9,851 bases of DNA, from contig CAJTVJ010000043.1 of NCBI GenBank assembly GCA_910579785.1, positions 1 to 9,851 on the forward strand, given 5' to 3'. Position 1 is the stretch's first letter; the number at the start of each line of letters is the position of its first letter. Under the pieces are notes generated by a model. That model had not been told where the DNA came from, made no database searches, and saw only the letters and a list, made by a program, of their open reading frames with translations. Positions 6,821 to 9,851 of this stretch are shown here, in pieces. The position numbers and the translations under genes were made by a program. This DNA comes from an uncultured Christensenella sp. (GTDB taxonomy: Bacteria; Bacillota; Clostridia; Christensenellales; UBA3700).

Positions 6821-7083
6821 ATATTTTCGGTTGTATAGCTACTCTTATACTCGGCGGCGGAATGTGTTTGTGCATGCTTATAGAGAATAATATACCTGCT
6901 TTTGTGGGTGGAATAGTTCTCGGCATTGCCGGTATTGTGCTATGCGGAATAAATTATCTTATATATAAGAAAATTGCCGAAAAGAAAACCAGAACGCTGT
7001 TGTCTATCATTGACGACAACGAAGAAAAACTTGCCAACATACTAGAAAAAGGCAACGACCTTTTAAAAACCGATTTAATCTAA
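6781..7083 (+). CDS. Small two-helix membrane protein, probably N-terminally truncated
   Basis: The protein has two membrane helices (about residues 9-33 and 37-62, the first rich in glycine: FGCIATLILGGGMCLCML), then a charged helical tail (YKKIAEKKTRTLLS ... LANILEKGNDLL) that should be cytoplasmic. It resembles, from memory, a group of uncharacterised small membrane proteins of gut Clostridia that usually carry a longer cytoplasmic N-terminus. Here the conserved part begins immediately (AKTAGASIFAYIFG). The only upstream start is TTG 6781, with no ribosome site. The preceding DNA is the LysR fragment on the other strand, so the true start and promoter are probably lost. The next gene follows after a 55-base gap and may have been its operon partner. 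Confidence 0.55.
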   Translation: MHRAKTAGASIFAYIFGCIATLILGGGMCLCMLIENNIPAFVGGIVLGIAGIVLCGINYLIYKKIAEKKTRTLLSIIDDNEEKLANILEKGNDLLKTDLI

Positions 7084-7138
7084 AAGAAGCAAAATCGGCA
7101 AGATAAAGCATAGTCAATAGTTAAAGGCGGTTATTACT

Positions 7139-7859
7139 ATGAAAAAGAAGGAAAGAGAAGGAAAGAGAAGAAAACAAATTTATAGAGCGAATGAAAAGCG
7201 ATTATACTTTTCGCACGTTTGTGTTTGCGGCTCTTTCCTTTTTAGCTGCCGTTGCGTTTGCGGCTTACAATGTATTTCTTGTCGTTGTATACCAATCGCC
7301 TTTCAACTTGGGGACTTCCGTTTACTACGCTTTGCTGATTTGTGTTAGGTCATACGTTATATTAGCCGAATCAAAATTCAATAAGGCGGGATATAACGAC
7401 GGGCAAATAGAAAACGGTAGAAAAAAACTGTTTTTCATACAAAGTATATTTTTGCTTGCAATCGACCTTGCGCTGATCGCGCCTATTACAATGATGGTAT
7501 TGCAACAAAAAAACGTTAATTATTCCGAAATACACACAATTATGATAGCTGCTTATACAGTGTATAAAATCGTTACGGCGACAATAAATTTTATAAAAAC
7601 GCGCAAATCTAATCATTTGAGCGTAAAGATCTTGCGAAATATAAATTTTGTAGACGCACTTGTATCCATACTTTCTCTGCAATATACGTTGATTATGACG
7701 TTTAATGACGGTACGTTGGGCGATATATTTACGCTGTGCGCTACAAGCACGTTTGCTATATGGGCTTTTATTACGGTAATATCCGTACTCACGCTTATCG
7801 ACGCCGTAAAAATTATAAGATCACAGAAGACTAAAAACGTTGGCGAGAGAAATAAGTAA
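7139..7859 (+). pseudogene. Multi-pass membrane protein whose start is shifted out of frame by a 10-bp tandem repeat
   Basis: The long frame runs from ATG 7191 to 7859 (222 residues) and predicts about six membrane helices: FVFAALSFLAAVAFAAYNVF near the start, then LFFIQSIFLLAIDLALIAP, and a last one in the 190s (FAIWAFITVISVLTL). No characterised family is recognised. ATG 7191 lacks a ribosome site. A better start, ATG 7139, follows AAAGGCGG by eight bases but is out of frame. Between them GAAAGAGAAG is repeated exactly (7151-7160, 7161-7170) after a one-mismatch copy (7141-7150). Removing one 10-base unit joins ATG 7139 to the long frame as MKKKEREENKFIER followed by the Met of 7191. The gene is therefore either frameshifted or switchable; weak expression from 7191 is also possible. 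Confidence 0.75.
7141..7170 (+). repeat. Three tandem 10-bp units at a start codon
   Basis: Units are GAAAAAGAAG (7141-7150) and two identical GAAAGAGAAG (7151-7160, 7161-7170). The unit length is not a multiple of three, so gain or loss of one unit changes the reading frame of the membrane protein that follows. This is the geometry of a slipped-strand switch, although three units is few for a fast one. Confidence 0.8.
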
Positions 7860-7952
7860 TCTCAATATTTCTTTTCCAGGACTGTACACCGCTAACCGAC
7901 ATCTCATACACATATTCGTAAGCAACTTATTCAGCTTTATAAGTGAAAAATA

Positions 7953-8028
7953 GCACTCTCCAATCGAAGAGTGCCTTACTTGGAGCTGCTAACCATACTT
8001 AAACCGATGACCTTTTCCTTACCAAGGA
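7953..8028 (-). pseudogene. Decayed 3' half of tRNA-Thr with its terminator
   Basis: Seventy-six bases align without gaps to 9508-9583 (offset 1555), with about eight differences. They cover the terminator hairpin, the encoded CCA, the acceptor 3' strand, the T arm and the anticodon loop. T-arm pairing is damaged and the 5' half of the tRNA is missing, so it cannot fold as a tRNA. The hairpin keeps a 7-bp stem and, on the minus strand, an ATTTTT tail, so it may still stop transcription. Confidence 0.85.
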
Positions 8029-8259
8029 TTGGAAACGTTTCAACCATATATTTCGTCTGCAAATGTTTGCAATTATTCAGTTCAAAACAGTTTTAGAGCG
8101 GCACAAAACGATAGATAGCGTTACTATTCAACTTTGTATTCTCAAATTCTTATCTTCTGCTTCCCCAATAATATTTTTCACAACTAACGTCATTTGTTAG
8201 CTCTTATCACTGATATGAGATTATAGGTTGTTTTGCCCATAATATTGCATGCAATATAA
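8029..8259. other. Gene-free interval ending in a 16-bp perfect palindrome
   Basis: No gene or RNA is recognised. ATATTGCATGCAATAT (8242-8257) is a perfect palindrome two bases past the stop of the Fic gene. It lacks a U-tract on the minus strand, so it is not a standard terminator. A small inverted repeat, CTAAC with GTTAG, lies near 8185-8202. Confidence 0.5.
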
Positions 8260-9150
8260 CTAATATTTAATCTTAAAGTAATCAAGATGTTTTTTGAATA
8301 TATCCTGTGCCGTAATGCAAGTATCGCGCAAATACCCTCGCTCAATTTTCCACTCTTTCAGTCCGCGATAATAGAACATTTTCAATTCCTCATCGATAAT
8401 GAACGGAACGATATTATGTTTTAGACATTCCTTGAATAACAAAAGCCTACCGATTCTTCCATTGCCGTCTTGGAACGGATGTATGCACTCAAACTTGTAA
8501 TGAAAGTCCAAAAGGTCGTCGAATGACTTCTCGTTTTTCGCGTTGTATTCAAATAGCAGTCCTTTCATTTTTTCGGCTACTTCTTCGGGTTTCGCAGTGA
8601 ACATATCTCCTACGGTATTCGGTAATTTCTTGTAGTCGCCAACGGCAAACCAATCCTGCCGTGCGTCTGTCGTACCGTTCTTTAACGTGCGGTGCAGTTC
8701 CTTAATGAAAGTTTCCGTAATCGCTTTTTTAGCGTTCTCGATAATCAAATCGATACACTTAAAGTGATTAGCAGTTTCTACGATGTCGTCAACTTTTACA
8801 GCACAGCTGTCTATTCCGATTGTATTCGTTTCAAAAATATAGCGTGTTTGGTCGTGCGTAAGCCGACTACCCTCTATATGATTTGAATTGTATGTCAATT
8901 CAATTTGTACCTTATAATAAATTCCGCCTGAAAGTTTCGCTTTCTTCTCAGCAACAAGTATTTCAAGCAATGTGGTTGGTATTTCGACACGTTTATTTGC
9001 CCTATCCGGCTTTTGCGCGTCTTCGGGAATATTCCAAGTCTTGCCCGTCAAAAACGCGCCTTCCACTTTTCCCATGGCGCAATAGTTTCTTACGCTACGT
9101 TCGGATATATTCCATTTTTTCGCCGTTTGCGCTACCGATAAGAATGTCAT
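8260..9150 (-). CDS. Fic-domain protein with N-terminal HTH (predicted AMP-transferase)
   Basis: The protein has 296 residues. The N-terminus (about 1-45: MTFLSVAQTAKKWNISERSVRNYCAMGKV...) is a small helix-turn-helix of the type found at the head of many Fic proteins. The Fic core holds the complete motif HPFQDGNGR (224-232) with the catalytic His224, and R235 follows. An inhibitory helix motif, SNHIEG (89-94, fitting [S/T]xxxE[G/N]), precedes the core. This makes it a class II Fic protein in which Glu93 should block productive ATP binding until released. The expected reaction is transfer of AMP from ATP to a hydroxyl side chain of a target protein; the target is unknown. I chose the ATG at 9150 over 9174 because GAGG lies eight bases before it, inside the longer frame. 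It could be an autoregulated stress or defence protein. It lies between the tRNA-Thr and a tRNA-Thr remnant, typical of an island passenger. Confidence 0.9.
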   Translation of the reverse strand: MTFLSVAQTAKKWNISERSVRNYCAMGKVEGAFLTGKTWNIPEDAQKPDRANKRVEIPTTLLEILVAEKKAKLSGGIYYKVQIELTYNSNHIEGSRLTHDQTRYIFETNTIGIDSCAVKVDDIVETANHFKCIDLIIENAKKAITETFIKELHRTLKNGTTDARQDWFAVGDYKKLPNTVGDMFTAKPEEVAEKMKGLLFEYNAKNEKSFDDLLDFHYKFECIHPFQDGNGRIGRLLLFKECLKHNIVPFIIDEELKMFYYRGLKEWKIERGYLRDTCITAQDIFKKHLDYFKIKY

Positions 9151-9180
9151 TCTCTTTACCTCATTTATTAGCATATCATA

Positions 9181-9238
9181 TTATCGGCAAAACTGCAATA
9201 AATTAGACCGGAAATATATAGAATTTTGCCGATAACGG
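9181..9238 (-). promoter_or_regulatory. 58-bp paired-arm element, right copy
   Basis: TTATCGGCAAAA (9181-9192) and TTTTGCCGATAA (9224-9235) are exact inverted repeats, with CGG at 9236-9238. Counted as 11-bp arms the spacing is 33, the same as in the left copy. It begins 31 bases upstream of the Fic start. A possible -10 TATGAT on the minus strand touches the proximal arm, so a protein bound there could block transcription of the Fic gene. Confidence 0.7.
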
Positions 9239-9365
9239 CAAGCAAAAACAATTATCAAAGTATGATTTTGACTGTAAAATTCATTGACTTTCTGACTACC
9301 ATTTGACTGACTTTTGACTACTTTTTTCGGGCATAATTTAGACGAGCATATTTAGGGATAAATAT
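9239..9365. other. Gene-free AT-rich stretch with six TGACT words
   Basis: TGACT occurs at 9269, 9285, 9293, 9304, 9308 and 9315, six times in 51 bases, at spacings of 16, 8, 11, 4 and 7. The spacing is irregular, so it is not a clear iteron array. No gene is seen. Confidence 0.4.
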
Positions 9366-9394
9366 AAAGAAAAAACCCAATTTCTTAGGATTTT
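9366..9394 (-). terminator. Possible Rho-independent terminator
   Basis: On the minus strand a 7-bp stem with one G-U pair (9388-9394 with 9372-9378) and a 9-base loop is followed by a T-run broken by one C. It would separate tRNA transcription from the Fic gene. The stem is short and weak. Confidence 0.4.
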
Positions 9395-9395
9395 G

Positions 9396-9416
9396 TGGAG
9401 CTGCCAACCAGACTTG
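9396..9416 (-). pseudogene. 21-base remnant of a tRNA-Thr 3' end
   Basis: On the minus strand CAAGTCTGGTTGGCAGCTCCA differs at only two places from the T-arm/acceptor 3' end and CCA of the intact tRNA-Thr (9536-9556). The sequence before it is unrelated, so only the last 21 bases survive. This is the size and place typical of an attachment-site scar, although other explanations exist. Confidence 0.65.
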
Positions 9417-9431
9417 TAAGGAGCATTGCGA

Positions 9432-9479
9432 CGGAATAGTGAGCAAGCGATAGCGTCTCGTGCGAACGTCACTATTTCG
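9432..9479. other. Long hairpin, more GC-rich than its surroundings
   Basis: CGGAATAGTGA (9432-9442) pairs with TCACTATTTCG (9469-9479) over 11 bp with one wobble, enclosing 26 bases rich in CG dinucleotides. It has no T-run on either side. Its function is unknown; it could be a repeated genomic element or a structured RNA piece. Confidence 0.45.
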
Positions 9480-9506
9480 GACGGTCCGCGTTAGTGCGAC
9501 TAAAAC

Positions 9507-9530
9507 GGCACTCTTCTATCGAAGAGTGCC
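9507..9530 (-). terminator. Rho-independent terminator of tRNA-Thr
   Basis: A perfect 10-bp stem (GGCACTCTTC with GAAGAGTGCC) closes a 4-base loop and is followed on the minus strand by GTTTTAG. It lies five bases after the CCA end of the tRNA. A degenerate copy sits at the remnant at 7953. Confidence 0.85.
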
Positions 9531-9535
9531 TTACT

Positions 9536-9592
<57 letters not shown>

Positions 9593-9611
<19 letters not shown>

Positions 9612-9687
9612 ACATTATTATTTACCTATGATCCCGTCCTTCCAAGGACGTGCGCTCCCGACTGCAAGTGTTACTTATTATTTTCTA
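9593..9687 (-). repeat. Direct repeat unit 1: tRNA-Thr 5' end plus its upstream region
   Basis: These 95 bases recur at 9757-9851 with three substitutions (offset 164). The unit holds, in minus-strand order, a tRNA-Thr middle piece (9630-9659: GGGAGCGCACGTCC, then TTGGAAGGACG, a D-arm/anticodon-arm likeness with one loop base missing), an AT-rich spacer that may contain the tRNA promoter, and the first 19 bases of the intact tRNA. Confidence 0.85.
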
Positions 9688-9721
9688 TCTCTCTCTTCGT
9701 CGTTGCAGTTCGCTCCAACTA

Positions 9722-9742
9722 AAAACGATTATCAATCGTTTT
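9722..9742. other. Perfect 9-bp hairpin inside the tRNA repeat region
   Basis: AAAACGATT (9722-9730), a 3-base loop and AATCGTTTT (9734-9742) form a perfect stem. It lies between the broken tRNA 5' piece and the middle piece. On the minus strand the stem ends in TTTTTAG, so it may act as a weak terminator. Confidence 0.5.
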
Positions 9743-9756
9743 CTTCACGTCTCGCG

Positions 9757-9851
9757 CCTGCTGAGCCATAGCAGCATATTATTATTTATCTATGATCCCG
9801 TCCTTCCAAGGACGTGCGCTCCCGACTGCAAGTGTTGCTTATTATTTTCTA
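9757..9851 (-). repeat. Direct repeat unit 2 with a truncated tRNA-Thr 5' end
   Basis: The unit carries the tRNA middle piece (9794-9823), the spacer and the tRNA 5' end GCTGCTATGGCTCAGCAGG (9757-9775 on the minus strand). After these 19 bases the tRNA is lost: CGCGAGACGTG follows instead of the rest of the D arm. The unit reaches the window edge and may continue beyond it. Confidence 0.85.

Noticed and set aside
7953..8028. Second functional tRNA
   Set aside because: The 5' half is missing and the T-stem is mismatched, so no cloverleaf can form.
9151..9174. Longer Fic protein start at 9174
   Set aside because: The GAGG ribosome site lies after this ATG and is correctly placed for the ATG at 9150, where the helix-turn-helix begins.

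Overview
The window is AT-rich bacterial DNA with Shine-Dalgarno-led genes and standard codon use. It fits a low-GC, anaerobic Bacillota (Clostridia-like, probably gut-associated). The main support is an oxygen-sensitive anaerobic sulfatase maturase beside a cysteine-type sulfatase. The lineage is an inference; no rRNA or taxon-specific gene is present.

Layout. (1) 1-2394: small plus-strand accessory genes. These are a DUF6194-like protein (173-619), two unrecognised proteins (659-1153, 1267-1602), a possible 15-codon ORF (1209-1256), and a YdeI/OmpD-associated protein gene (1819-2394) broken by one nonsense codon. A 19-20 bp repeat occurs three times at the boundaries between these genes (25-44, 621-639, 1611-1630). 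(2) 2395-6010: a sulfatase module. The radical-SAM/SPASM maturase (2687-3778, plus strand, own sigma-70-type promoter) converges with a TauE/SafE permease (5213-6010) and a sulfatase (3843-5165), both on the minus strand. A shared hairpin terminator lies between the two arms. (3) 6011-7859: a decayed segment. A LysR-type C-terminal fragment (minus) abuts, head to head, a probably N-truncated small membrane protein (plus). A multi-pass membrane protein follows, whose natural start is out of frame because of a 10-bp tandem repeat. (4) 7860-9851: an HTH-Fic protein (8260-9150, minus) and one intact tRNA-Thr(GGT) with encoded CCA (9536-9611, minus). Several broken pieces of the same tRNA surround it: a 3' half with terminator at 7953-8028, a 3' end at 9396-9416, and 5' and middle pieces within a 164-bp-offset direct repeat at 9593-9851.

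How the genes work together. The best-supported functional unit is region 2. The sulfatase carries Cys-Gly-Pro-Ala-Arg, the maturase would turn that cysteine into formylglycine, and the TauE/SafE permease may move a sulfur-containing anion or organosulfonate. The sulfatase has no signal peptide, so its substrate would have to enter the cell first. Two 58-bp elements with the same arms and the same 33-bp arm spacing lie upstream of the permease (6118-6175) and of the Fic gene (9181-9238), in inverted orientation. They may be operators of one regulator or the ends of a 3.1-kb segment. Regions 1, 3 and 4 look like genome-plasticity DNA. No single unmistakable new system is visible; the repeat-bounded cassette-like block, the paired 58-bp elements and the 10-bp repeat switch are the strongest unexplained signals.
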